Notes: a model not told the origin generated them from the sequence alone. DNA of 47,402 nt from Lachnospiraceae bacterium (GCA_017622875.1 JAGAQG010000065.1:1-47402); one strand, 5' to 3'. Positions 34,100 through 42,040 are shown, counted from the stretch's first letter. Numbers and translations are program-made.

Positions 34100-36067
34100 T
34101 TGGAGAACTATACAAAGTATAAGCTGAAAAGCAACGACGAGTTGACTGCATTACTTGCTGATAAGGACAACCTGTTCGTCATTGCTTGTAACAAGTGCTT
34201 CAAGGAATTTGAGACCATTGACGAACCGGATTGTGCAGAGTTTGAAAAAATTGCTGCTGAATGCGGCAAAACAATCACAGGCAGTGCAAAGGTCGATTTT
34301 TTGTGCAACAAAACACAGACCACAAAAAAATTACAGGATATGATTCCTGAAGGTACGGAAAATGTGATTGTGATTTCCTGCGGTTTAGGAGTTCAGACAG
34401 TTGCAGATTTGAAAAGAGCAGAAATGCCAGTTTATGCAGCTGCAAATTCCCTGAACTATACCGGACATCATGGAATGGCACTGACAAAGAAAAGCTGTGA
34501 TGCATGTGCACAGTGCTATTTGAACATTACTGGCGGTATCTGTCCAATCGTTGACTGCTCTAAGAGCCTGGTAAATGGACAGTGCGGCGGTGCAAAGAAC
34601 GGAAAATGTGAAGTAGACAGCAACAAAGACTGTGCTTGGGAAAAGATCAACAAGAAACTGGAAAAACAGGGACGTCTTGAAGAATTCTTAGCGCAGCCGG
34701 TTCAGGTGCGTGATTACTCTAAAGTGAACTTTAAAGTGATCAATGATTATGTAAAAGCAATCCGCGCAGACAGATTTGAAGGATACTATGGTGGTATTCA
34801 TCCATCAGAAAACAAGGAACTTGCAGAACATGTAGATATGGTAAGATTCCCTGATCCTGAAACAGTAGTCATTCCATTGTCTATGCATGCAGGAGCTCCT
34901 GCTAATGCGATTGTAGCAGTTGGAGATGAAGTAAAAGTTGGCCAGAAGATTGGTGAAGCCGGCGGATTTATCAGCAGCCCTGTACATTCAAGTGTGAGTG
35001 GTACAGTTACTGCCATCGAAGTACATAAACATGCTACAAGAGGCGAATGTCTCTCTGTAGTGATCAAATCAGATGGAAAAAATACTCTGCACGAATCAGT
35101 AAAACCAAATAAAGACCTTGACAGCCTGACACCGGAAGAAATCATTGATATCGTTCGTGAAGCAGGTATCGTAGGTATGGGTGGTGCCGGATTCCCTACA
35201 TTCGTTAAGTTAAAACCGGCAAAACCTGTAGATACCATTTTATTAAATGGCTGTGAATGTGAACCATACCTTACAGCAGACCATAAAGTGCTCTTAGCAT
35301 ATGCTGATGAAGTCATCTTTGGTCTGAAAGCAATGATCAAAACAGTAGGTGCTGAAAAAGGTATTATCGTAATCGAAGATAATAAACCAGATGCAATCGA
35401 GCTGATGGAAGCAAAGGTTGCTGATATTGATAACATTGAAGTATTTGTTGCAAAGACAAAATACCCACAGGGTGCTGAAAAGATGCTCATTAAGAATGTT
35501 ATGAAGCGTCAGGTACCAAGCGGCGGTCTTCCAGCAGATGTAGGCTGTGTTGTAGCAAATATCAGTACAACAAAAGCTGTTTCAGATGCAATTCAGACAG
35601 GTATGCCACTGATCGAACGTGTTGTATCCGTAACTGGTGAAAAGATCAAGAATCCAGGCAACTTCATCGTGAAGATCGGTACAAACACCAAAGATCTGAT
35701 CGACTACTGCGGCGGCGTTACAGATGATGATGTAATGTACAAAGCCGGCGGTCCTATGATGGGATTTGTGCTTCCAGATACAAACGTACCGATCATGAAA
35801 GGTTCTAACGGTATCATTGCAATTGAACCTCAGGTAAGTACACCTGTAGAATGTATCAAGTGCGGACGTTGTATGGATGTCTGTCCAATGGAATTAACTC
35901 CACTGTATTTTGCAAAACTTGCAGATGCAGAAGACTGGATGGGAATGAAAGAAAAGAACGTAATGGATTGTCTTGAATGCAGATGCTGCGAATCTATCTG
36001 CTCTTCCAAGATTCCATTAGTAAGCAAAATTAAAGCTGGTAAAGCTGCGATAAGGGGGATGAAGTAA
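34100..36067 (+). CDS. rnfC2: RnfC-like electron-input subunit with MetV-like N-terminal domain
   Basis: A 655-aa protein. The start is the TTG at 34100, with AAGGAAGGTGAG directly upstream; an upstream TTG at 34052 lacks a site. Residues 1-195 match MetV: CNKCFKEF, then CYLNITGGICPI, CSKSLVNGQCGG and NGKCEVDS. From about residue 205 it is RnfC: GGIHPSENKEL, a biotinyl-like SSPVHSSVSGTV hybrid domain, GMGGAGFPT for flavin/NADH, and the C-terminal two-cluster ferredoxin motif CIKCGRCMDVCP ... CLECRCCESIC. In Acetobacterium woodii, RnfC2 forms a complex with MetF and MetV, feeding NADH electrons to methylene-tetrahydrofolate reduction; the same gene order here supports that role. It is soluble. 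Confidence 0.85.
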   Translation: MENYTKYKLKSNDELTALLADKDNLFVIACNKCFKEFETIDEPDCAEFEKIAAECGKTITGSAKVDFLCNKTQTTKKLQDMIPEGTENVIVISCGLGVQTVADLKRAEMPVYAAANSLNYTGHHGMALTKKSCDACAQCYLNITGGICPIVDCSKSLVNGQCGGAKNGKCEVDSNKDCAWEKINKKLEKQGRLEEFLAQPVQVRDYSKVNFKVINDYVKAIRADRFEGYYGGIHPSENKELAEHVDMVRFPDPETVVIPLSMHAGAPANAIVAVGDEVKVGQKIGEAGGFISSPVHSSVSGTVTAIEVHKHATRGECLSVVIKSDGKNTLHESVKPNKDLDSLTPEEIIDIVREAGIVGMGGAGFPTFVKLKPAKPVDTILLNGCECEPYLTADHKVLLAYADEVIFGLKAMIKTVGAEKGIIVIEDNKPDAIELMEAKVADIDNIEVFVAKTKYPQGAEKMLIKNVMKRQVPSGGLPADVGCVVANISTTKAVSDAIQTGMPLIERVVSVTGEKIKNPGNFIVKIGTNTKDLIDYCGGVTDDDVMYKAGGPMMGFVLPDTNVPIMKGSNGIIAIEPQVSTPVECIKCGRCMDVCPMELTPLYFAKLADAEDWMGMKEKNVMDCLECRCCESICSSKIPLVSKIKAGKAAIRGMK

Positions 36068-36068
36068 T

Positions 36069-36692
36069 ATGTTGATTACTGAAATGAAATCAAAGGAAAC
36101 TCTTTACTCTCTGATCAGCGGTAAAGTTTTTATCATTAATTGTCATGGATGTAAAGAAGTTCATTTTCCTGAAAAAGATGCAGTAGAATTCCAGAAGGAA
36201 TTAGCTGCGGAAGGAAAAGTAACTGGAATTATGACAACAGATTACATTTGTAATCCTGAAAATATGAAGCTTCGCCTTGAAAAACATATGAGTGAAATCG
36301 AAGCAGCAGATATGGTGCTCGTATTCTCCTGTGGTGTTGGCGTACAGACGATTGCGGAATATTTAGAAGATAAAAAAGTGTGCGCAGCATGCGACACTTA
36401 TCCATTACCAGGATTCCAGGGTGTAACACCACTTGAATACGACTGTAAACAGTGTGGTGAATGTTACCTGAATATCACTGGAGGAATCTGCCCGATCACT
36501 GCCTGCTCTAAGAGCCTTGTAAACGGACAGTGCGGCGGATCTAAAAACGGTAAATGTGAAGTGGACAGCGAAATGGAATGTGGCTGGGAACGCATTTACA
36601 GACGTCTTGCACAGTTGGGACGCCTGGATGTGTTAAAATGCCCTGTTCAGGTGCGCAATTACGCAACTGATGATGAAGTGTCCAAATCATGA
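36069..36692 (+). CDS. metV: MetV, cysteine-rich subunit of methylene-tetrahydrofolate reductase
   Basis: A 207-aa cysteine-rich protein of the MTHFR C-terminal (MetV) family. The motifs YICNPENMKLRLE and CGVGVQTIAEYLEDKKVCAACDT come first. CKQCGECYLNITGGICPI, CSKSLVNGQCGG and NGKCEVDSEMECGWERI then give ligands for metal or iron-sulphur centres. It is the stand-alone twin of the MetV-like N-terminus of the preceding gene, whose motifs it shares nearly word for word. It starts 1 bp after that gene's stop and lies 24 bp before metF. It should bridge the RnfC2 subunit and the MetF flavoprotein. Confidence 0.88.
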   Translation: MLITEMKSKETLYSLISGKVFIINCHGCKEVHFPEKDAVEFQKELAAEGKVTGIMTTDYICNPENMKLRLEKHMSEIEAADMVLVFSCGVGVQTIAEYLEDKKVCAACDTYPLPGFQGVTPLEYDCKQCGECYLNITGGICPITACSKSLVNGQCGGSKNGKCEVDSEMECGWERIYRRLAQLGRLDVLKCPVQVRNYATDDEVSKS

Positions 36693-36716
36693 GAATAATT
36701 AAAGGAGCAATCGACA

Positions 36717-37595
36717 ATGAGAATTACAGAATTATTTGATCGTGGTGAATTTGTAGTTACTGCAGAAGTAGGGCCGCCAAAAGGGATTCATGTAGAACAT
36801 CTGGTGGCAGAAGCAAAAGAATATTTAAGCGGTATCACAGCAGTGAACGTAACAGACAATCAGTCTTCTGTTATGCGTCTGGGTTCTCTGGCAACCTGTA
36901 AAGCACTCAAAGATGAAGGCCTTACACCAATTTTCCAGTTAACATGCCGTGACAGAAACCGTATCGCATTACAGTCTGACCTTTTAAGCGCTGCAATGTT
37001 AGGAATTGACAACGTATTATGTTTAACAGGTGACCATACAAAGATGGGTGACCACCCACAGGCAAAACCAGTATTTGACCTTGACTCTGTATCTTTATTA
37101 CATACAATCGGTCAGTTAGAAAAAGGTGTTGACCTTGGCGGAAACGAATTAGTTGGCGAACCACCTAAATTTGCTAAGGGTGCAGTTGTATCTCCATGCA
37201 GCGATTCTGTTGATGCACAGCTTGCAAAAATGGAACGTAAAGTAATGGCAGGTGCTGATTATTTCCAGACACAGGCTGTTTATGAACCGGAAAAATTCGC
37301 TGAATTTATGGAAAAAGCAAAACAGTTTGGAAAACCTGTTCAGTTAGGTATCGTTATTCCTAAGAACGTTGGTATGTGCAGATACATGAACGCAAACGTT
37401 GCTGGTATCCATGTACCTGAATACATGATCGATGAATTAAAAGCTGACAAAGAAAAGACAAAAGCTGGTATTACTGGTGTTGAAATTGCAGCTCGTATCA
37501 TCAGAGAATGTAAACCATACTGCCAGGGTGTTCATATCATGGCACTTGGATGGGAAGCTAAAGTTCCAGAAATCCTGAAATTAGCAGGAATTTAA
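36717..37595 (+). CDS. metF: Methylene-tetrahydrofolate reductase, MetF subunit
   Basis: A 292-aa TIM-barrel flavoprotein of the MetF family, reducing 5,10-methylene- to 5-methyl-tetrahydrofolate. Motifs are FVVTAEVGPPKGIH at the N-terminus, AVNVTDNQSSVMRLGSLATC, QLTCRDRNR and the conserved NVLCLTGDH near residues 100-108. GAVVSPCSDS and FFQTQAVYEPEKF-like segments follow (FQTQAVYEPEKF seen). It is the catalytic subunit of the putative RnfC2-MetV-MetF complex and the last gene of the operon. In acetogens this step belongs to the methyl branch of the Wood-Ljungdahl pathway; it could also serve only methionine synthesis. Confidence 0.93.
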   Translation: MRITELFDRGEFVVTAEVGPPKGIHVEHLVAEAKEYLSGITAVNVTDNQSSVMRLGSLATCKALKDEGLTPIFQLTCRDRNRIALQSDLLSAAMLGIDNVLCLTGDHTKMGDHPQAKPVFDLDSVSLLHTIGQLEKGVDLGGNELVGEPPKFAKGAVVSPCSDSVDAQLAKMERKVMAGADYFQTQAVYEPEKFAEFMEKAKQFGKPVQLGIVIPKNVGMCRYMNANVAGIHVPEYMIDELKADKEKTKAGITGVEIAARIIRECKPYCQGVHIMALGWEAKVPEILKLAGI

Positions 37596-37634
37596 TCAGG
37601 AAAGCTTTTAGAATTAACTAAAAAATGATATAGG

Positions 37635-37680
37635 GAGTCTGTTTACTGCCGATTGGCGGTATACAGGCTCTTTATTTTTG
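37635..37680 (+). terminator. Intrinsic terminator of the rnfC2-metV-metF operon
   Basis: A 16-bp stem with two wobbles and one mismatch (GAGTCTGTTTACTGCC / GGCGGTATACAGGCTC) and a GATT loop precedes TTTATTTTTG. Confidence 0.82.
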
Positions 37681-37726
37681 TGTTTATTTTTCCTTTAGAA
37701 AGTTCATAATTATTTCACTAAAAATT

Positions 37727-37753
37727 TTAGCACTCACTATTGACGAGTGCTAA
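37727..37753 (+). promoter_or_regulatory. CIRCE operator (HrcA binding site)
   Basis: A perfect CIRCE dyad, TTAGCACTC-N9-GAGTGCTAA. HrcA binds this element in Firmicutes to repress heat-shock genes. It overlaps the -35 of the hsp20 promoter. Confidence 0.97.
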
Positions 37754-37768
37754 TAAAAGTGCTATAAC
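37740..37768 (+). promoter_or_regulatory. Promoter of the hsp20-dnaJ operon
   Basis: A -35 TTGACG (37740-37745) inside the CIRCE dyad and a -10 TATAAC (37763-37768) are 17 bp apart. HrcA bound to CIRCE would block the -35. Confidence 0.85.
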
Positions 37769-37851
37769 GTTTACATAACAAAGAAACAGAAATGTTTCGT
37801 AAACCAAATAAAAACAAGAAACGGCAAATGTGCCGGCAAGGAGGTAAACAT

Positions 37852-38289
37852 ATGTTAATGTCTAGTATTTTAGGTGAAAACTTATTTGATGAATTTTTTG
37901 ATGATTTTGCAAGACCTGCAAAGAGAACAGTGAAGTATGCAGCACCAGCTGTGATGCGCACAGATGTAAAAGAAATGAGCAACGGATATGAACTGAATAT
38001 CGAGCTGCCGGGTTACAAAAAAGAAGATGTGAAAGCGGAATTAAAGGATGGAACTCTTACAATTACTGCTGCATCGAAAGTGGAAAATGATCAGAAGGAT
38101 GAAAATGGAAAATATATCCGCAGAGAAAGATTTTACGGAAACTTCAGCAGAAGCTTCTATGTAGGAGAACATGTAGAACAGACAGATATCAAAGCAAAAT
38201 TTGAAGATGGTATCTTAAAGATCTATGTACCAAAGAAAGAAGCAAAACCTGTGGTAGAAGAAAAGAAATATATTACCATTGAAGGCTAA
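37852..38289 (+). CDS. Hsp20/alpha-crystallin small heat-shock protein
   Basis: A 145-aa small heat-shock protein, an ATP-independent holdase. The start at 37852 has AAGGAGGT upstream; a longer frame from 37792 is discarded. Residues 40-135 form the alpha-crystallin domain, with NGYELNIELPGYKKEDVKAEL, then RRERFYGNFSRSFYV and DGILKIYVPKKE (the GILxIxxP type strand, with V for the second hydrophobic). A short VVEEKKYITIEG tail follows. It is the first gene under the CIRCE promoter, upstream of the dnaJ-like gene. Confidence 0.95.
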   Translation: MLMSSILGENLFDEFFDDFARPAKRTVKYAAPAVMRTDVKEMSNGYELNIELPGYKKEDVKAELKDGTLTITAASKVENDQKDENGKYIRRERFYGNFSRSFYVGEHVEQTDIKAKFEDGILKIYVPKKEAKPVVEEKKYITIEG

Positions 38290-38323
38290 GCAATAAAGGA
38301 TAATCAGGCAGGAGGAAACGGGG

Positions 38324-38377
38324 ATGAGCCAGGAAACGGTCATTCCCGTTTCTTTCATAGTGGGGCTTAATTTGTGA
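38324..38377 (+). CDS. Candidate 17-aa micro-ORF between hsp20 and the dnaJ-like gene
   Basis: The frame encodes MSQETVIPVSFIVGLNL. Its ATG lies 8 bases after a full AGGAGG site, and its stop is just before the dnaJ site AAAGGAGG, which would allow translational coupling. A hairpin, GAAACGGG / CCCGTTTC, includes its start region. This may be a translated leader or a chance frame; no homologue is recognised. Confidence 0.3.
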   Translation: MSQETVIPVSFIVGLNL

Positions 38378-38392
38378 AAGGAGGTAAAGAAA

Positions 38393-39283
38393 ATGGCAAA
38401 GAGAGACTACTATGAGGTTCTCGGTGTTTTGAAAAGTGCGGATGAAAACCAGATTAAACGTGCTTACAGGAAACTGGCGAAGAAATATCATCCGGATACA
38501 AATCAGGGAAACCAGTATGCGGAGCAGAAGTTTAAAGAAGTAACGGAAGCATATGAGGTCTTAAGCGATCCGGAGAAAAAGAAGCTGTACGATAAATATG
38601 GTTTTGCTGCGTTTGACGGTTCTATGGGTGCCGGAGGATTTGATGAACAGAACGGAGGACAGTATAGAGAATATCATTTCGAAGGGGATGATATTTTCGG
38701 GGACATTTTCGAGGATCTGTTTGGCGGCGGGTTCGCTCATGGCTACGGGAAAACAGGAAGGACAAAACAGCGAAAAGGACATGATGTACAGTCTGAGATT
38801 ACCATTTCCTTTGAAGAGGCTGCCCTTGGATGCAAGAAGAAGATTTCTTTTCAGGGAGAACAAAGAACATCGCTGGAGGTTCAGATTCCTGCAGGAATTG
38901 ATGAAGGACAGAGTGTGCGTCTGAAAGGAAAAGGATATGGTGGAGATTTGTATTTAAAAATACACATTGCAGAGAAACCTGGGTACGAACGAAAAGGTAT
39001 GGATGTTTATACAACAGAAAATATTCCATATACAACCGCAGTATTAGGAGGAACTGCCGTTTTTCATACGCTTTATGGGAATGTGAAGTGTCAGATTCCA
39101 CCCGGAACTCAGTCTGGAAGCAAGATCCGTCTGCGCCAGAAGGGTATCGTTTCTATGAAGAATCCATCTGTTTATGGGGATGCCTATGTGACAGTACAGA
39201 TTGCAGTGCCGAAAAATGTCACGCCACAGGAACGAAAGGTGCTGCAGGAGTTAGAAAATATCAGGTACAAAAATGTAGGATAA
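38393..39283 (+). CDS. CbpA-like type II DnaJ co-chaperone
   Basis: A 296-aa J-protein. Residues 4-70 are the J-domain, with HPD in KKYHPDTN near residue 34. A Gly/Phe-rich segment is at about 75-125, and two substrate-binding beta domains cover 130-285 (HDVQSEITISFEEAALGCKKKI, then IPAGIDEGQSVRLKGKGYGGDLYLKI). The zinc-finger of type I DnaJ is missing, so it is CbpA/DjlA-class rather than the housekeeping dnaJ. It activates DnaK ATPase. It shares the CIRCE promoter with hsp20 and ends at a terminator. Confidence 0.93.
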   Translation: MAKRDYYEVLGVLKSADENQIKRAYRKLAKKYHPDTNQGNQYAEQKFKEVTEAYEVLSDPEKKKLYDKYGFAAFDGSMGAGGFDEQNGGQYREYHFEGDDIFGDIFEDLFGGGFAHGYGKTGRTKQRKGHDVQSEITISFEEAALGCKKKISFQGEQRTSLEVQIPAGIDEGQSVRLKGKGYGGDLYLKIHIAEKPGYERKGMDVYTTENIPYTTAVLGGTAVFHTLYGNVKCQIPPGTQSGSKIRLRQKGIVSMKNPSVYGDAYVTVQIAVPKNVTPQERKVLQELENIRYKNVG

Positions 39284-39290
39284 AGAATGT

Positions 39291-39334
39291 AAGAAAGCAC
39301 AGAACAAAAGTTTGATTGTTCTGTGCTTTCTTTT
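39291..39334 (+). terminator. Intrinsic terminator of the hsp20-dnaJ operon
   Basis: A 17-bp perfect stem, AAGAAAGCACAGAACAA / TTGTTCTGTGCTTTCTT, is followed by a short T tail, directly after the dnaJ-like gene. Confidence 0.9.
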
Positions 39335-39409
39335 GTAATGAGTAGCAATATTTTCATTCTAGTATTTTGTTCTTTATATTTTGGGAAGTATGTGCTAAAA
39401 TTACGAAAA

Positions 39410-39421
39410 GAACATTTGTTC
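39410..39421 (+). promoter_or_regulatory. SOS box (LexA/DinR site)
   Basis: GAACATTTGTTC matches the Firmicutes SOS-box consensus GAAC-N4-GTTC perfectly. A TAAAAT -10 candidate with a weak TTTATA -35 at 17-bp spacing lies just upstream. The site therefore sits between promoter and the start of the truncated RhuM gene, where bound LexA would block transcription. Confidence 0.78.
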
Positions 39422-39449
39422 TAAGGCGGGCGAAATAGAGGTGATGGGA

Positions 39450-39710
39450 ATGACCATACAGGATAAAAAATCAAATATTATCATTTATACCACAGAAGAT
39501 GGATTGACGAAAATCGAGACAACATTTGATGAGGATACGGTTTGGCTGTCTATTGATCAGATGGCAGAATTGTTTCAGAGAGATAGAAGTGTTATAGGAA
39601 AACATGTCAGAAATATTTTTAAAGAAGAAGAACTGGTGAAGGAATCAGTGTGGGCAAAATTTGCCTATACTGCTTCGGATGGGAAAACTTATAATATCGA
39701 TTTCGCCTAA
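39450..39710 (+). pseudogene. Truncated RhuM-family gene (5' part)
   Basis: An 86-codon frame carrying only the N-terminal DNA-binding-like region of the RhuM/COG3943 family: IIIYTTEDGLTKIETTFDEDTVWLSIDQMAELFQRDRSVIGKHVRNIFKEEEL. It stops right after NIDFA, where full-length relatives continue into YNLDVIISVGYRV. A GAGGTGAT site precedes the ATG at 39450; earlier GTG and ATG codons are possible. It is preceded by an SOS box. The alcohol dehydrogenase gene begins 22 bp after its stop and may be read through. Two other RhuM sequences lie downstream. Confidence 0.75.
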
Positions 39711-39732
39711 TCAACAAATGGAGGAAAAGTAG

Positions 39733-40767
39733 GTGCTGGCTTATACATATATTGAAAAAGGGAAATTTGAATTAATTGAAAAGAAACGTCCGGTATTGCT
39801 GGATGCAAAGGATGCCATTGTGAAAGTGACATTGGCAAGTATCTGCACCAGTGACCTGCATATTAAACATGGATCTGTACTGAGAGCGGTACATGGAATT
39901 ACGGTAGGTCATGAGATGGTTGGAATTGTGGAAGAAATCGGAGCAGACGTAAAAAATGTGAAGCCAGGCGATCGAGTAACTGTAAATGTGGAGACGTTTT
40001 GTGGAGAATGTTACTTTTGCAAGAAGGGGTATGTGAATAACTGTACGGATCAAAATGGCGGTTGGGCGTTAGGCTGTCGCATTGATGGTGGTCAGACAGA
40101 GTATGTCCGCGTGCCTTATGCTGATCAGGGATTAAATAAGATTCCGGACGGTGTCAGTGACAGACAGGCTTTATTTGTAGGAGATGTATTGGCGACCGGT
40201 TTTTGGGCTGCAAGAATTTCTGAGATTACAGAGGAAGATACAGTTTTAATTCTTGGAGCGGGGCCTACAGGGCTTTGTACGTTACAGTGTGTGATGCTGA
40301 AGAATCCAAAGAGAATTATTGTGTGTGAAAAAGATGAAAGCAGAATTAGGTTTGTAAGAGAGCATTATCCGCAGGTCCTTGTGACAGTTCCGGAAAATGT
40401 GAAAGCGTTTGTGTTGGAAAACAGTGATCATGGCGGGGCGGATGTTGTTTTGGAGGTAGCAGGGGCAGATACTACTTTTAGAACTGCATGGGAATGTGCA
40501 CGCCCGAATGCGATTGTGACAGTTGTGGCATTATATGATGAGGCACAGGTGCTGCCATTACCTGATATGTATGGGAAAAATCTGACGTTTAAGACTGGCG
40601 GTGTAGATGGCTGCGATTGCAAGGAGATTCTGAAACTGATTGAAGAGGGAAAGATTGATACGGAACCGTTGATTACACATACCTATCCTTTGACTGAGAT
40701 AGAGACTGCGTATGAACTGTTTGAGGGAAAACAGGATGGTGTGATTAAGGTAGCGATTGAGTGCTAG
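39733..40767 (+). CDS. Zinc-dependent alcohol dehydrogenase family protein
   Basis: A 344-aa medium-chain dehydrogenase. The start is GTG at 39733, with GGAGG 8 bases upstream. The catalytic zinc ligands are in SICTSDLHIKHG and VGHEMVGIVEEIG, and the structural zinc cysteines in NVETFCGECYFCKKGYVNNC near residues 87-107. The Rossmann loop is VLILGAGPTGLCTLQ, and DHGGADVVLEVAG completes the coenzyme domain. It resembles the Clostridial secondary alcohol / 2,3-butanediol-type enzymes, but the substrate is undetermined. It stands between RhuM fragments and may depend on the SOS-box promoter. Confidence 0.9.
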   Translation: MLAYTYIEKGKFELIEKKRPVLLDAKDAIVKVTLASICTSDLHIKHGSVLRAVHGITVGHEMVGIVEEIGADVKNVKPGDRVTVNVETFCGECYFCKKGYVNNCTDQNGGWALGCRIDGGQTEYVRVPYADQGLNKIPDGVSDRQALFVGDVLATGFWAARISEITEEDTVLILGAGPTGLCTLQCVMLKNPKRIIVCEKDESRIRFVREHYPQVLVTVPENVKAFVLENSDHGGADVVLEVAGADTTFRTAWECARPNAIVTVVALYDEAQVLPLPDMYGKNLTFKTGGVDGCDCKEILKLIEEGKIDTEPLITHTYPLTEIETAYELFEGKQDGVIKVAIEC

Positions 40768-40880
40768 ATGAGAGGATAGAAATTCGATATGAAGATGAAA
40801 ACATCTGGTTGACACAGAAGATGATGGCCGTGTTGTATGATGTGAATGTTCGTATAATTAATTATCATATAAAAGTGTAT
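40768..40880 (+). pseudogene. Second broken RhuM-family fragment
   Basis: After the alcohol dehydrogenase stop, the frame DERIEIRYEDENIWLTQKMMAVLYDVNVRIINYHIK gives the N-terminal segment of a RhuM-family protein. The similarity stops after HIK and the following frame is not family-like. No ribosome-binding site is visible and the first ATG overlaps the alcohol dehydrogenase stop. It is a remnant, distinct in sequence from the fragment at 39450 and the intact gene at 41024. Confidence 0.6.
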
Positions 40881-40885
40881 GTAAA

Positions 40886-40966
40886 AATTATTTCTATACC
40901 TATCCGGACCGCATCAAATTTTATATTGAAGCATATTGGGAGCTGTGGGGAGATGAAGAAAAATAG
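40886..40966 (+). pseudogene. Orphan C-terminal tail of an unidentified protein
   Basis: In a frame different from the preceding RhuM fragment, the sequence NYFYTYPDRIKFYIEAYWEL followed by WGDEEK and a stop codon has a protein-like composition rich in Tyr and Trp. It has no start of its own. It looks like the 3' end of another gene joined to the RhuM fragment by deletion. Confidence 0.4.
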
Positions 40967-41023
40967 TTGTGAGATAGTGCAGACAGAGTCTGTACAATTG
41001 GAAAAATAGAGAGGATGGTAGTT

Positions 41024-42040
41024 GTGGAAATAACAAAACAGATGGAAATGGTCTTATACCACTCAGAGCAAAGTGATATTACCGTTAATGCAATTATAAA
41101 AGATGAAACAATTTGGATTACACAGAAAGCGATGGCTGAATTGTTTGGTGTGAAAGTCCCGGCAATTAGCAAACATTTAAAAAATATATTTGAGGACGGA
41201 GAACTTGATGAACAAGTGGTTATTTCCAAAATGGAAATAACCACTCCACATGGTGCAATTCCGGGAAAGACACAAAATTCTCCAACTAATTATTATAATC
41301 TGGACGCAATTATTTCGGTTGGATATAGAGTTAATTCAAAACAGGCAACTCAATTCCGTATTTGGGCAACGAATGTATTAAAAGAGTATATGCAAAAAGG
41401 CTTTGCTATGGATGATGAACGCTTGAAGCAAGGGAAGACTTTATTTGGTAAAGATTATTTCCGCGAATTGCTTGAGAGAGTTCGTTCCATCAGAGCTAGT
41501 GAAAGAAGAATCTGGCAGCAAATAACAGATATTTTTGCTGAATGTAGTATAGACTATGATAAAACTTCAGAAGTTACATATAAATTCTATGCTACAGTAC
41601 AAAATAAATTTCACTTTGCCATAACAGGAAAAACGGCAGCAGAAATTGTATATGATACGGCAGACCATAGAAAAGATAATATGGGATTAACTACATGGAA
41701 AAATGCCCCAGATGGAAGAATTTTAAAATCAGACACATCAATTGCCAAAAACTATTTGAGTGAAAGACAGATTCGTCAATTGGAACGTGCTGTCACGGGG
41801 TATTTCGATTATATCGAAGATTTGATTGAAAGAGAAAATGTTTTTACGATGCAGGAATTTTCAGATAGTATTAATGCCTTTCTGGAATTCCGTAGGTATG
41901 ATATTTTAAAAGATAATGGAAAAGTATCACATAAGCAGGCACTAGAAAAAGCGTATCAGGAATATGAAATATTTAATAAAACACAGCCTATCGAATCGGA
42001 TTTTGATAAAGTTGTAAAGCGAATCGCAGAAAAGATTTAA
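41024..42040 (+). CDS. RhuM-family protein (COG3943), full length
   Basis: A 338-aa protein of the RhuM family (also called virulence protein RhuM), whose members have a phage-type DNA-binding N-terminus. The GTG start at 41024 is preferred because GAGAGG lies 9 bases away; ATG 41015 abuts that site. Residues 15-75 include IWITQKAMAELFGVKVPAISKHLKNIFEDGEL. FYNLD-type YYNLDAIISVGYRVNSKQATQFRIWAT follows near residues 88-115. The rest is helical to 338 and full length for the family. Biochemical role is not established; members often sit near mobile or defence loci. It is flanked by two broken RhuM copies. Confidence 0.88.
   Translation: MEITKQMEMVLYHSEQSDITVNAIIKDETIWITQKAMAELFGVKVPAISKHLKNIFEDGELDEQVVISKMEITTPHGAIPGKTQNSPTNYYNLDAIISVGYRVNSKQATQFRIWATNVLKEYMQKGFAMDDERLKQGKTLFGKDYFRELLERVRSIRASERRIWQQITDIFAECSIDYDKTSEVTYKFYATVQNKFHFAITGKTAAEIVYDTADHRKDNMGLTTWKNAPDGRILKSDTSIAKNYLSERQIRQLERAVTGYFDYIEDLIERENVFTMQEFSDSINAFLEFRRYDILKDNGKVSHKQALEKAYQEYEIFNKTQPIESDFDKVVKRIAEKI

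Noticed and set aside
34100-37595. Complete Rnf complex
   Set aside because: Only an RnfC-like gene is present; rnfA, B, D, E and G are absent and the neighbours are metV and metF.
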